The notes: generated from the letters alone by a model not told the origin. Positions 28,556 through 37,487 are shown, counted from the stretch's first letter. The stretch is 64,000 nucleotides of DNA from Candidatus Gastranaerophilales bacterium (GCA_944326555.1 CALVEK010000010.1:22773-86772); one strand, 5' to 3'. Made by a program: numbers and translations.

Positions 28556-28593
28556 TTTTTTGTCCTTATCTAGTGTTTCATTTTTGCCGCGTA

Positions 28594-28612
28594 AATCCCG
28601 AGAGGCGGGATT
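28594..28612. other. Hairpin between infA and rpmJ
   Basis: AATCCCG-AGAGG-CGGGATT: a 7-base-pair stem with a 5-base loop in the infA-rpmJ spacer. In the direction of the operon there is no T-run after it, so it is not a good terminator there. It may be an mRNA processing or regulatory structure. Confidence 0.5.
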
Positions 28613-28636
28613 CTTTTATAAATAAAGCCGAAGCTG

Positions 28637-28852
28637 TTATTTTAACCTGTATGTAATTCTTCCTCTTGTTAAGTCATACGGCGTCATTTCAACTTTTACT
28701 TTATCGCCGGGAAGAATCTTAATAAAATTCTTTCTTATTTTCCCTGAAATATGAGCAAGAATTTCGTGTCCGTTTTCCAATTCAACTCTAAACATTGCGT
28801 TGGGTAGTGATTCTAAAATCTTGCCTTCAAATTCTATTACGTCTTTTGCCAT
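28637..28852 (-). CDS. infA: Translation initiation factor IF-1
   Basis: 71 residues, one OB-fold. [40 protein letters not shown] and the C-terminal [12 protein letters not shown] are typical. It binds the A site of the 30S subunit during initiation. First gene of the downstream ribosomal block; 735 non-coding bases lie upstream of it. Confidence 0.98.
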   Translation of the reverse strand: MAKDVIEFEGKILESLPNAMFRVELENGHEILAHISGKIRKNFIKILPGDKVKVEMTPYDLTRGRITYRLK

Positions 28853-29120
28853 TTTACCTTCTTTATTGTTTTTATTGCGTTTCGGCGGGGATTACGTTAC
28901 ATTTTTTGCTTTAGAAACAAGGTGTTTTTTGACATAATATGCCCCACTTTCTTAATCTTACATGCTCAAAACTCATAAGCAAGTGGTTTCCATTGATTTT
29001 ATTAAATTTGAGGCAGATTTTTAAGAAAACGCATGCTATTGTTTATTTAAAATAAAGATATATTTAACAAAATCGCCATTGTTTAACATTCACTTTTTAC
29101 AGGCGTTTTGAGATTTTTTG

Positions 29121-29149
29121 TTAACTTTTATTAATTTTCTAATTATAGT
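29121..29149 (+). promoter_or_regulatory. Promoter-like element in the secY-infA gap
   Basis: TTAACT (29121-29126), 17-base spacer, TATAGT (29144-29149). It would start an RNA near 29156. No gene follows before the terminator at 29517-29549. AT-rich DNA gives chance matches, so confidence is low. Confidence 0.35.
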
Positions 29150-29516
29150 ATTTTAAAATAAACAATCATGCCAAATTGGCACAAAAACCACTTATTTAAA
29201 TCAATAATATAAAAAACTATAACAAACTTAAAGAGCTATAACGCTCAAATTAATATAACTAAGACGACAAAACTCTATTAAAACATAAAATTCCAACAGA
29301 AATGTAAACAAATATTACAGAAATTTGTAATTTTATTTTTTAAAAGGCAATTCTCATTTCTAAAAATACTTTATATAAGAGTAAGGGAAATCCAAAATTT
29401 AAAGGAAGAAAAACAAATACATAAAACACTTTAAGTTTTAAAACTTACAAAACAATAAGAAATTAATAAGTTTTATCCATATACTCTCTCTCTCTTAATA
29501 TCCTCGTGTTTATTTA

Positions 29517-29549
29517 ATGCTTGCAACAACTTTGTAAGCATTTTTTTTT
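29517..29549 (+). terminator. Orphan terminator-like hairpin upstream of the inserted gene
   Basis: 10-base-pair stem (29517-29526 with 29532-29541, one G-T pair), 5-base loop, then eight T (29542-29549). It is oriented for plus-strand transcripts, yet no plus-strand gene lies upstream. It could end a small RNA or attenuate an upstream start. Confidence 0.6.
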
Positions 29550-29559
29550 GCTTTATAAT
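29532..29559 (+). promoter_or_regulatory. Promoter of the inserted plus-strand gene
   Basis: TTGTAA (29532-29537), 16-base spacer, TATAAT (29554-29559). The -35 lies in the right arm of the terminator hairpin. An AAAGG ribosome site lies 8 bases before the ATG at 29588. Confidence 0.55.
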
Positions 29560-29587
29560 GAAAAATCCGACAACAAAGGTTTAAATC

Positions 29588-30454
29588 ATGACATTTTCAA
29601 TAAATGACTTTAACAGTCTATTCCAACATACAATAGCAAAAATTAAGAAAACACAATACTCGCAAACTGTTTCGGAAAAAATAAAAACAACACCGGTTAA
29701 AGACAGTTTCGAAAAAGCAAAAGAAATAAAAATTTTCGACATTATACATTTCACACCTAAAGAAAAAACAGCACAAAAAATACAAGTCGAACAAAATCCT
29801 TTTGATAAAGGCACCATATATAAAAAAATTACAAATAAAGAAACAGGACAAAAAGAAAAAGTACCCTATGAAGTTGAAATAGCAAAATCACAAAAAGATT
29901 ATACAGTTACATATCATATAGTTGACCCAAAGACGAAAGAAGAAATTGGTTTTGTCTCAATTGACGACTGGACAAAAGCTAAAAGCAATCCCAAATATGC
30001 TTTTTGGGTTGAAAACAGTCGCCTTCTTGATGATTTTTCAGAAATAGGTATCACAGGAGACAGAATTTCTATCGATTTTTTACAAAATAACAACGATAAA
30101 CAATTTTCAGGCATAGGCAAATTAGCCGACCAAATAGCTATTGAATACTGTCTTAAAGAGGGCATTCCAACAAACATTGTATCAGTTGCAAAGGAAAACT
30201 CACACGTTGCACATTACAAAAGAGGCAGAAGATTTATTGAGCTGGATAAAAATGATACTGACATTGATTATTATGAATTTAAAAGACAATTTGGAACAAC
30301 AGATCCAAACAAAATAATAGAAGAGCGTATTGCAAAAGCTCAAGGAAACGGTAAAATTGACACATCTGATTTATTCGGGCTTTATATGTATATGCCACAG
30401 GAAATAGTAAATAAATATCTTGAAAGAATAAAAGAACATCCTATTCTGCATTAA
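29588..30454 (+). CDS. Unknown protein with a possible GNAT-like domain, inserted in the ribosomal cluster
   Basis: 288 residues, ATG with AAAGG 8 bases upstream. No signal peptide. The first 90 residues are Lys-rich and probably disordered. The middle section (about 95-215) has a strand-helix order like an N-acetyltransferase: EIGFVSIDDW, then RISIDFLQ, then QFSGIGKLADQIAIEYCLKE, where GIGK would be the acetyl-CoA loop, then NIVSVAKENSHVAHYKRGRR. This is a pattern-based guess. The gene lies opposite to and between secY and infA, with its own promoter and terminator, so it is an insertion into a conserved operon region. Confidence 0.75.
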   Translation: MTFSINDFNSLFQHTIAKIKKTQYSQTVSEKIKTTPVKDSFEKAKEIKIFDIIHFTPKEKTAQKIQVEQNPFDKGTIYKKITNKETGQKEKVPYEVEIAKSQKDYTVTYHIVDPKTKEEIGFVSIDDWTKAKSNPKYAFWVENSRLLDDFSEIGITGDRISIDFLQNNNDKQFSGIGKLADQIAIEYCLKEGIPTNIVSVAKENSHVAHYKRGRRFIELDKNDTDIDYYEFKRQFGTTDPNKIIEERIAKAQGNGKIDTSDLFGLYMYMPQEIVNKYLERIKEHPILH

Positions 30455-30486
30455 AAAAAGCAATCTCATATAGAGATTGCTTTTTT
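30454..30486. terminator. Bidirectional terminator between the inserted gene and secY
   Basis: Perfect 14-base-pair stem (30454-30467 with 30473-30486), 5-base loop, A-run on one side and T-run on the other. It serves the convergent unknown gene (+) and secY (-). Confidence 0.88.
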
Positions 30487-30504
30487 GTTATATCAAATTA
30501 TAGA

Positions 30505-31848
30505 CTACTCTTTCAAGAAACTTTCATAATTTCTTGCAAGCAATTGTGTCTTAATCTGGTTGATAAAATCGAGAGCAACACCAACCATGATGATTAACGA
30601 AGTTGCACCAATACCCTGAAGTGTCGTTATATTTGTAATATATGACGCTCCTGATGGAATCAAAGCAACAACACCTAAACATAATGCACCGAGCAAAGTT
30701 ATTCTTGAAAGTATTTTATCAAGAGCTTCGGCTGTTGGTTTACCCGGTTTTATACCAGGGATTGATGAACCGTACTTTTTCAAATTGTTTGCAATTTCCT
30801 TAGGCTGCATATTAGGCATAATAGATGCGTAAAAGAAAGTTAAGAAAACAATGAGTAAAAAGTACAATACATAATGAACCCAACCTGACGGACTTAATGT
30901 AGTAGATAACCATGTTATAGTATCTTTCAGAGCACCGGCAGGCAAGTTAGTTTGACCGATTAAACTTATTATTGTCGTCGGGAACAACAAAATTGCAATG
31001 GCAAAAATGATAGGCATAACCCCACCCGGATTCATCTTAAACGGGATATAAGTATTAACACCACCGTATATTTTGTTTCCAACCTGTCTTTTAGGATTAA
31101 CTATCAAAACTTTTCTTACAGCCTCTTGCATAACTACAATCAAAACCATAGTTGCAAAGAAGATTGCCAACAATACCAACAATCCAAGCTGCAAAGAAGA
31201 ATCATTTGCAACAAGTTGCCCTGTTTTTTCAAAGTAATATGGAATTCTTGAAATAATACCGACAAAAATCAACAATGAGCCACCGTTACCAATACCTCTT
31301 TCTGTCATCAATTCAGCAAGCCACATAACAAAAACAGAACCTGCTGTTAGTATGATTGCAGAACCTACAAAGAACATTGTATGGTTTATTCCGGGTAAAA
31401 TGGCTGCCGGAGCTTGATGCAAGAGATACAAAAGAAAAATACTTGCCTGAAAGAAAGAAATAAACACCGTAAAATATCTTGTGTACTGAGATATCTTTCT
31501 TCTTCCTGCTTCACCTTCTTCTTTTTGCAACTGCTCAAGATGAGGAATTATTACAGTCAATAATTGCATAATAATCGATGCGGTGATGTATGGTCCTATA
31601 CCCAAAGCAAGTATAGAGATATTTGCAAGAGCACCACCTGAAAACAAATCAATAAAGCCGATGATATTGTTTCCCTGTGCAATTCTCGAAAATACATCAT
31701 TGTTGATACCAAACAAAGGTAAGGCAACACCGAGTCTAAAAACTGCAATCATAGCAAAAGTAAATATCAACTTTGCCTTTAAACCCGATGCCTGAAACAT
31801 CGATACCACATCGTCCATTGATGGTGGTTTCATTCTAGCATTTTGCAT
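30505..31848 (-). CDS. secY: Protein translocase subunit SecY
   Basis: 447 residues with ten membrane helices. Family marks: FRLGVALPLFGIN in the first helix, ALGIGPYITASIIMQLL, GNGGSLLIFVGI and PKRQVGNKIYGGVNTYIPFK. It forms the channel for secreted and membrane proteins. Usually followed by adk or map; here it is the last gene of its block and ends at the bidirectional terminator. Confidence 0.98.
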   Translation of the reverse strand: MQNARMKPPSMDDVVSMFQASGLKAKLIFTFAMIAVFRLGVALPLFGINNDVFSRIAQGNNIIGFIDLFSGGALANISILALGIGPYITASIIMQLLTVIIPHLEQLQKEEGEAGRRKISQYTRYFTVFISFFQASIFLLYLLHQAPAAILPGINHTMFFVGSAIILTAGSVFVMWLAELMTERGIGNGGSLLIFVGIISRIPYYFEKTGQLVANDSSLQLGLLVLLAIFFATMVLIVVMQEAVRKVLIVNPKRQVGNKIYGGVNTYIPFKMNPGGVMPIIFAIAILLFPTTIISLIGQTNLPAGALKDTITWLSTTLSPSGWVHYVLYFLLIVFLTFFYASIMPNMQPKEIANNLKKYGSSIPGIKPGKPTAEALDKILSRITLLGALCLGVVALIPSGASYITNITTLQGIGATSLIIMVGVALDFINQIKTQLLARNYESFLKE

Positions 31849-31875
31849 TATTTATTTTCTCCAATATGTTTTAAA

Positions 31876-31908
31876 AGTCGGCTCTCGTTTAAAAAAGGAG
31901 AGCCGACT
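31876..31908 (-). terminator. Terminator-like hairpin between rplO and secY (possible attenuator)
   Basis: Perfect 11-base-pair stem (31876-31886 with 31898-31908), 11-base loop. On the minus strand it is followed by TTTTAAAA. It lies 10 bases after the rplO stop and about 28 bases before secY. Strong enough to terminate some transcripts within the operon. Confidence 0.65.
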
Positions 31909-31918
31909 AAAAGAAATT

Positions 31919-32371
31919 TTAAACTAATTCAACCTTTCCGCCTGCTTTTTCAATTTTTTCTTTAGCAGATGGAGTAAAGTATCTTGCCTTAACTGTGAAT
32001 GCCTTTGTGATTTCACCGTTGCCAAGAACTCTTAATGCAACTGATTTTGGATGAGCTTTACCATTTTCAATAAGGTAATTCAAATCAATTTCTTTTGCAT
32101 CAAGTTTTTCAATATCTTTAACGTTGATTTCTGCAAAGTTCAATGCAGCAAAATTAGTGAAACCTTTTAATTTTGGCATTTGTCTGTAAGACGGCATTTG
32201 ACCACCTTCAAAACCTCTTTTTGCACTTGAGCCTGAACGTTGTCCTTCACCGTTATGACCACGACCTGAAGTTTTACCTTTTCCTGAAGATCTGCCTCTG
32301 CCTACTCTTTTTGATCTGTGAGTGGCACCTTCTGCAGGTCTTAAATCTTCTAATGTAATTTTATCTGCCAT
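31919..32371 (-). CDS. rplO: 50S ribosomal protein L15
   Basis: 150 residues. The Gly/Arg-rich start (LRPAEGATHRSKRVGRGRSS, GKGKTSGRGHNGEGQRSG) and GGQMPSYRQMPKLKGF define L15. A late 50S assembly protein. Standard order rpmD-rplO-secY, but with a terminator-like hairpin after it. Confidence 0.98.
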   Translation of the reverse strand: MADKITLEDLRPAEGATHRSKRVGRGRSSGKGKTSGRGHNGEGQRSGSSAKRGFEGGQMPSYRQMPKLKGFTNFAALNFAEINVKDIEKLDAKEIDLNYLIENGKAHPKSVALRVLGNGEITKAFTVKARYFTPSAKEKIEKAGGKVELV

Positions 32372-32391
32372 TTTTATATCCTTTTCTATAA

Positions 32392-32583
32392 TTATTTTAC
32401 AACTTCTACAAGGTGAGGTACTTTATTTACCATACCCATAATTGTAGCTGAGTTATAGTGTTCAACTACGTCATTAGTTTTTTTCAAACCCAAAGCTCTT
32501 ACAACTTTGATTTGATCTTTTGTTGAACCTATCAAACTTCTAACGAGCTTGATAGATACTTTTTCCAATTTATCTTTAGCCAT
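32392..32583 (-). CDS. rpmD: 50S ribosomal protein L30
   Basis: 63 residues. VSIKLVRSLIGSTKDQIKVV, RALGLKKTNDVVEHYNSATI and MVNKVPHLVEV match L30. Between rpsE and rplO in the usual order. Confidence 0.97.
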   Translation of the reverse strand: MAKDKLEKVSIKLVRSLIGSTKDQIKVVRALGLKKTNDVVEHYNSATIMGMVNKVPHLVEVVK

Positions 32584-32612
32584 TATGTTAATTCCTTTTT
32601 ATTATCGTGTAA

Positions 32613-33245
32613 TTAATTCAACATTTCTTTAAGAGACAAACCGCGATTTTTAGCAACATCGCCGAATGTTCTAAGATTTTTTAACGCATCCATTGTTGCA
32701 TTAGCAGCATTGAGAGGAGATTTTGAGCCCAAAGATTTGCTCAAGATATTTTCAATACCTGCAAGTTCCAATACTGCACGAACCGCACCACCTGCGATAA
32801 CACCGGTACCTTGAGAAGCAGGTCTCAACATTACGGCACCAGCACCTGAACGGCCAACAATCGGGTGAGGAATAGTTGTTTTAAATATAGGAACTGTAAC
32901 AAGGTTTTTTCTGCCTTCTGCAATAGCTTTTTGTATAGCGATAATAACTTCTGATGCTTTTGCACAGCCAACACCTACTTGACCTTTAGAGTTACCAACG
33001 ATAACGATTGCTCTAAAGCTCAATTTTTTACCACCTTTAACAACTTTTGTTACACGTCTTATTTGAACAACTCTTTCTTTCCATTCGGATTGAGGAGCAT
33101 TTTCTACTGTTTCAATTTTTCTTTTACCTTTTCCTTTAGCAGCACCTCTACCTTTTTTGGCAGGAGCTTTTTCTTCAGCAGGAGTTTCTACAACTTCTTC
33201 AGTTTCAACTGCTTCAACTTCTTGAATTTCTTTTGATTCTTCCAC
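32613..33245 (-). CDS. rpsE: 30S ribosomal protein S5 with N-terminal extension
   Basis: 210 residues from a GTG start with GGAAAGG 7 bases upstream. The core S5 domains are normal ([26 protein letters not shown]-like [28 protein letters not shown]). The first about 50 residues are an acidic then Lys/Ala-rich tail not found in E. coli S5. It helps decoding accuracy in the 30S body. Here it leads its transcription unit; rplR and rplF, normally upstream, are not present. Confidence 0.97.
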   Translation of the reverse strand: MEESKEIQEVEAVETEEVVETPAEEKAPAKKGRGAAKGKGKRKIETVENAPQSEWKERVVQIRRVTKVVKGGKKLSFRAIVIVGNSKGQVGVGCAKASEVIIAIQKAIAEGRKNLVTVPIFKTTIPHPIVGRSGAGAVMLRPASQGTGVIAGGAVRAVLELAGIENILSKSLGSKSPLNAANATMDALKNLRTFGDVAKNRGLSLKEMLN

Positions 33246-33295
33246 TGTATTACCTTTCCTTAGTAATCTTGTAAACTTAAACTTTTAAATATATA

Positions 33296-33354
33296 GACAA
33301 TTTAACAACAAAGATAAGGCCGAAAAATATCAGCCGAGTGTATATTAAATTGTC
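33296..33354. repeat. Inverted repeat upstream of rpsE
   Basis: GACAATTTAA (33296-33305) and TTAAATTGTC (33345-33354) are perfect inverted copies separated by 39 bases, in the intergenic region between rpsE and the YkgJ-like gene. It could be a leader structure if transcription starts upstream of it, or a protein-binding site. Confidence 0.4.
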
Positions 33355-33455
33355 GGGTAACTTTTCTGACTTCTCCATAATACATGGTAAAAAAAACTTT
33401 GCAAGCATTGTTTTTCATCATTTTAAAGATTAGTAACATTCAAACAAATTGGATA

Positions 33456-33461
33456 TATAAT
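33456..33461 (+). promoter_or_regulatory. -10 element of the YkgJ-like gene, implying a leaderless mRNA
   Basis: TATAAT followed by only 6 bases and then ATG at 33468. Transcription should start at or next to the ATG. Confidence 0.5.
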
Positions 33462-33467
33462 AGTATT

Positions 33468-33863
33468 ATGTTCAACATAATAAAATCTTTATACTGGGAA
33501 TTATTATCATACTTTGTTCCCGAAAAAATAAGCTATGAAATAACAGGTCAATGCAAAAAATGCGGAAAATGCTGTAACTATATGTATAGCTTCGATACAT
33601 ATACAGAAAAAGAATTTAAATTTATGCAATTTTTGTACCCTGCATACAAAAGATTTTACATAAAAGGCAAAGACGAGTTTGGCAACTTTATTTTTGCATG
33701 CAAATATGTAACAAAAGAAGGCCTATGCTCTGTTTATGATAAAAGATTAGCAATGTGTAAAAGATACCCTGCACCAAGAATCCATTACCCTGCAGACTTA
33801 CACGAAGGCTGTGGTTATACTGTTCATAAAAAGCTCTTCAAAGATTACCTAAAAAAAGAATAA
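33468..33863 (+). CDS. YkgJ-type cysteine-cluster protein
   Basis: About 131 residues from the ATG at 33468, just after a TATAAT. An upstream in-frame ATG at 33384 would add 28 residues lying across the promoter, so I reject it. The core is CKKCGKCCNYM, the CxxCxxCC pattern of the UPF0153/YkgJ family, followed by Cys residues in FACKYV, GLCSVYDKR, AMCKRYP and GCGY. The family is thought to bind zinc or iron; its function is not established. Divergent from rpsE. Confidence 0.82.
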   Translation: MFNIIKSLYWELLSYFVPEKISYEITGQCKKCGKCCNYMYSFDTYTEKEFKFMQFLYPAYKRFYIKGKDEFGNFIFACKYVTKEGLCSVYDKRLAMCKRYPAPRIHYPADLHEGCGYTVHKKLFKDYLKKE

Positions 33864-34007
33864 ACACAGCAATACAATAATCTTATAACTGATTACAATT
33901 ATTCTATTATACAATAATCATTAGTATTATTGTTAAATTTGGAATATAATTATAATATTGATTTCGCCATACAATAAAAAATATAAAAATTTATGAAAGG
34001 CAATAAA

Positions 34008-36224
34008 ATGAAAAAGAGATTCTTAACAACGCTTTTCTTACTTATGACAGCCGGTTGTTTTGCAACTGCGGAAGAACAAATTGTACCTGTTGGATACCAA
34101 GGATACTCTGACTATCCGCAAGAAGTCAGTGCCTATTACACAAATGGTATGCAATTTATGAAAACTAACCGTTACACAGATGCTATTACTGAATTTAGAA
34201 AAGCATTAAGAGAGAATCCTCAAGACAAGTCATCAAGAGTCCAACTTATAAATTCATATATACTAAGAGCTCAGTACTACAACAATAATGCAGCAGATTA
34301 CAATAAAGCAGCAAATGACTTACGTTCGGCAATATTCTACATAAAATATTATGAAAATTGCCCTGTTGATGCACAATATCTAAACGATTTAAACATATTA
34401 CAAGATAATCTTAATAATATTTTGTATGCGATAAAAGCAGATCAAACACCCAAAGGCAGATATATGATGGGGAAATCCCTACGTGCTCAAGGAGAATTTG
34501 CGGCAGCGGTAGTTGAATTTCAGTCATCTCAAAATGACGTCAACTACAGAAAACAATCTTTAGCTAATTTAGGAGAGATTTATTACATACTAAATCTCAA
34601 CGAACAAGCCGCAAATTATCTGGACCAAGCACTTGTTTTAGATCCGCAAAACACAGATTTACATTTGAAATTAGCCGGAGCTTATGAAAGATTGGGCAAA
34701 CTTGTTCAAGCAGCAGAAGAGTATAATCTTGCACTCACAAAATCAGGAGACAATGAAGATATACTAATGTCTCTTGAAAGTATATGGAAACAAAGAGTAG
34801 AGCAAAATCCAAATGATGCGGAAGCTCATGCAAATTTGGGGGCTGTTTACCAAAAGAAAAATAACTTTCAAGCTGCACTCGAACAATACAACAAAGCAGA
34901 AGAACTTAATCCTTCCAATGTAACAACAAGATTAAATCTTGGAACCCTTTTTCAGGCACAAAAAGACTACGACACTGCAATAGAAGCATACGATACCATT
35001 ATTGCGGTTAACCCAAACTACATGCCTGCATACTTGTATAAAGCTCAGTGTTACAGAGCATTGGGAAACAAAGATGCTGCCATAGAAAACTACAAACTTG
35101 CTCTAAACCTTGAACCTTCAAACCAAAACATAAAAGATGAACTTTTTGAATTATATGAAACAGATATGTCAGTTGATGAAAAACTTAATTTCATATACCA
35201 ACAGGTACAAAAAGAACCTGCAAATTCAGATTTGGCTTATAAATATGCTTATGAATTACATAAAGCAAACAGACTGGCAGAAGCAATAACATACTATAAT
35301 CAAACAATCAAATTAGATCCAAAAAATGCTGATGCATATATCAATCTTGCCCAAGCATATCAACAGCAGGGCAATTACAATCAAGCACGCACAACACTGA
35401 ACAATGCAAAGGGGCTATTCCCAGAAAACCAAACAATAAAGAAACAACTGGCCTCAATAGATGCTGAAACGAGCTCTTTACTCTACAGTAAGGCTTCCGA
35501 ACTCTTTAATCAAAAAAAATACCAAGAAGCAATAGCAATGTATCAAAAAATTTCTCCTGCAACACCCGAATCACTTGTCGGAATAGGAGCAAGTTATCAG
35601 GCACTAAACGATAACAATTCAGCGGCAAATTACTACGTAAAATCATTAGGTATGGACCCGAAAAACTCTGATACAGCATATTATGCAGCTCTTGCTTATG
35701 CTAATATGGAAAATTTTGATGCGGCAAAAGTGTATGCAAAAAAAGCATTGGAAAATAATGCAAGTAACAAAAATGCAAAAGAGCTTATGGCTTATGTTAT
35801 AGAGCAGGAAAATACAGCAAAAATGGATAAAGCAATGGAACTGTATGACCAAAAACAATATGATCAGGCACTTAGCATATTAAATACCGTGATATCACAA
35901 GATCCAAAAGACTCGAATGCATACTACTACAGAGCTATGGTGTACGATGCAAAAAAACAATACATAAATGCAATCAACGATTACAAAAAATCAATTACTT
36001 ATAACTCACAAATGACTATTGCAAATTATTCAATAGCAGTAGACTATGACTACCTTAAACAATACACAAATGCACTTTTGTATTACAAAAAATATCTTGC
36101 ACTAACACAAAAAGCCGGAGAAACTAACGATTATACAAGATATTCTGCAAAAAGAATACAGGAATTAAAGCAGTATGAATCAAAAACAACAGCACAAAAT
36201 ACAAAACCAGCCCAAAAGAAATAA
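34008..36224 (+). CDS. Secreted or lipid-anchored tetratricopeptide repeat protein
   Basis: 738 residues from ATG 34008 (AAAGG 8 bases upstream; the ATG at 33993 has none). The signal sequence MKKRFLTTLFLLMTAGCFATA could be cut after FATA or lipidated at Cys17. At least a dozen TPR units follow, for example DAEAHANLGAVYQKKNNFQA and NADAYINLAQAYQQQGNYNQ. TPR arrays act as scaffolds for protein contacts. It probably acts in the periplasm or at the outer membrane. The last 50 bases overlap the dus gene in another frame. Confidence 0.92.
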   Translation: MKKRFLTTLFLLMTAGCFATAEEQIVPVGYQGYSDYPQEVSAYYTNGMQFMKTNRYTDAITEFRKALRENPQDKSSRVQLINSYILRAQYYNNNAADYNKAANDLRSAIFYIKYYENCPVDAQYLNDLNILQDNLNNILYAIKADQTPKGRYMMGKSLRAQGEFAAAVVEFQSSQNDVNYRKQSLANLGEIYYILNLNEQAANYLDQALVLDPQNTDLHLKLAGAYERLGKLVQAAEEYNLALTKSGDNEDILMSLESIWKQRVEQNPNDAEAHANLGAVYQKKNNFQAALEQYNKAEELNPSNVTTRLNLGTLFQAQKDYDTAIEAYDTIIAVNPNYMPAYLYKAQCYRALGNKDAAIENYKLALNLEPSNQNIKDELFELYETDMSVDEKLNFIYQQVQKEPANSDLAYKYAYELHKANRLAEAITYYNQTIKLDPKNADAYINLAQAYQQQGNYNQARTTLNNAKGLFPENQTIKKQLASIDAETSSLLYSKASELFNQKKYQEAIAMYQKISPATPESLVGIGASYQALNDNNSAANYYVKSLGMDPKNSDTAYYAALAYANMENFDAAKVYAKKALENNASNKNAKELMAYVIEQENTAKMDKAMELYDQKQYDQALSILNTVISQDPKDSNAYYYRAMVYDAKKQYINAINDYKKSITYNSQMTIANYSIAVDYDYLKQYTNALLYYKKYLALTQKAGETNDYTRYSAKRIQELKQYESKTTAQNTKPAQKK

Positions 36225-37209
36225 TCTAACCAAAATAGGTTCTGTGGAATTTGCAAGCTGTGTATCTTTAGCGCCAATGGCAGGAATTACAGATTTTTGC
36301 CTGAGACAACTTATAAGAAAATTCTCACCGAACTGTCTTTTAACAACAGAGATGATAAGCTCTGAAATGTTAATGCAAAACAGACCTGACGAACATGAGA
36401 AAATATTAGCTTTTAAAGAAAATGAGTACCCGTTAGCCTTTCAAATATCCGGTCATAAGCCGGCAATGATGGCAAAAGCAGCAAAAATTTTGCAAGCAAA
36501 GGGAGCAAACATAATAGATATTAATATGGGATGTCCTGTAAAAAAAGTGGTCTGTGGAGGAGACGGTTCTGCATTGATGAGAACACCCCAGATTGCCGCT
36601 GATATTCTAAAAGCTGTTAAAGACTCCGTTGACATTCCTGTAACGGTTAAATTCCGTCTTGGATATACGGCTCAAGAAAAAAACTTCATGGAATATGCAA
36701 AACTAATGGAAGAATCAGGGGCAGATGCAATGACAATACACTGCAGAACAAGATCACAGATGTATTCAGGTACTGCGGATTGGGACGCCATAAAAGATGT
36801 AAAAAAAGAAATAAATGTTCCTGTTTTTGCTAACGGAGATATAATCTCTCCCGAAAGTGCAAAAGAATGTATTGAAACATCAAAAACTGACGGCATCGCT
36901 GTTGGGAGAGGTGTTTTGGGCGCACCTGATTTAATATACAGAATTGAACATTACTTCAACACCGGAGAAATTATTACTGAATTGACTGTGAAGCAAAAAA
37001 TTGAACTACTAAAAGAACACATCCTTTCTGAAATTTCCTTAAGGGGAGAACATGTTGCTATTCAATTTGTTAGAAAATTTTATCCCTATTACATCAAAGG
37101 AATTAGAGATGCAGCAGTATACAGAAGTGCGCTTGTTACGGAAAATTCATTAACTAAAATATTTGAAATTCTGGACTTGATAACAGAAAAAGAATTTGTA
37201 ATATCATAA
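36175..37209 (+). CDS. dus: tRNA-dihydrouridine synthase
   Basis: 344 residues. FMN TIM-barrel of the Dus family: SLAPMAGITDFCLRQLI near the start, INMGCPVKKVVCGGDGSALM with the catalytic Cys (VCGGDG), and MTIHCRTRSQMYSGTADW. It reduces uridine to dihydrouridine in tRNA; DusB subtype by resemblance. The ATG overlaps the TPR gene by 50 bases, with CAGGA about 9 bases upstream, so translation is coupled. A GTG at about 36244 is an alternative start. Confidence 0.93.
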   Translation: MNQKQQHKIQNQPKRNNLTKIGSVEFASCVSLAPMAGITDFCLRQLIRKFSPNCLLTTEMISSEMLMQNRPDEHEKILAFKENEYPLAFQISGHKPAMMAKAAKILQAKGANIIDINMGCPVKKVVCGGDGSALMRTPQIAADILKAVKDSVDIPVTVKFRLGYTAQEKNFMEYAKLMEESGADAMTIHCRTRSQMYSGTADWDAIKDVKKEINVPVFANGDIISPESAKECIETSKTDGIAVGRGVLGAPDLIYRIEHYFNTGEIITELTVKQKIELLKEHILSEISLRGEHVAIQFVRKFYPYYIKGIRDAAVYRSALVTENSLTKIFEILDLITEKEFVIS

Positions 37210-37212
37210 AAA

Positions 37213-37485
37213 ATGGAAAAAATTTTTTATACATATCTTATACTGACAGAAAATAATACTCTATATTGCGGTTATACAGATAACCCGCAAGAGCGTTTTA
37301 AAAAGCATCTTTTAGGAAAAGCCGCCAAATATACAAAATCTCACAAACCAATAAAAATGGTTTACCTGAAAAGTTTTCCATCAAAATCAGATGCAATGAA
37401 AGAAGAATACAGAATAAAACACCTTTCGAGGACACAAAAAGAAGAACTCATAAGATCCGACTCTAATATCTTAAATAAAGAGTAG
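37213..37485 (+). CDS. GIY-YIG nuclease-superfamily protein (YhbQ/UPF0213-like)
   Basis: 90 residues. The GIY-YIG core appears as YTYLILTENNTLYCGYTDNP, with the Arg in ERFKKHLLGKAAKYTKSHKP and the Glu in AMKEEYRIKHLS. Stand-alone proteins of this type have proposed DNA repair roles but no firm function. Three bases after the dus gene and convergent with the next gene. Confidence 0.88.
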   Translation: MEKIFYTYLILTENNTLYCGYTDNPQERFKKHLLGKAAKYTKSHKPIKMVYLKSFPSKSDAMKEEYRIKHLSRTQKEELIRSDSNILNKE

Positions 37486-37487
37486 TT

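Larger units (their letters stand above)
28853..29587. other. Non-coding gap of about 735 bases between infA and the inserted gene
   Basis: No reading frame with a plausible ribosome site was found on either strand. The stretch is very AT-rich. It must hold the infA promoter (not confidently located). It also contains a promoter-like pair at 29121-29149, a 13-base palindrome TGCCAAATTGGCA at 29169-29181, a strong terminator-like hairpin at 29517-29549, and the promoter of the plus-strand gene at 29532-29559. It replaces the adk and map genes that often lie between secY and infA. Confidence 0.7.

Noticed and set aside
29461..29510. The CTCTCTCTCT run as a tandem repeat or phase-variation tract
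   Set aside because: Only about five units, not within or directly before a coding start where slippage would matter.
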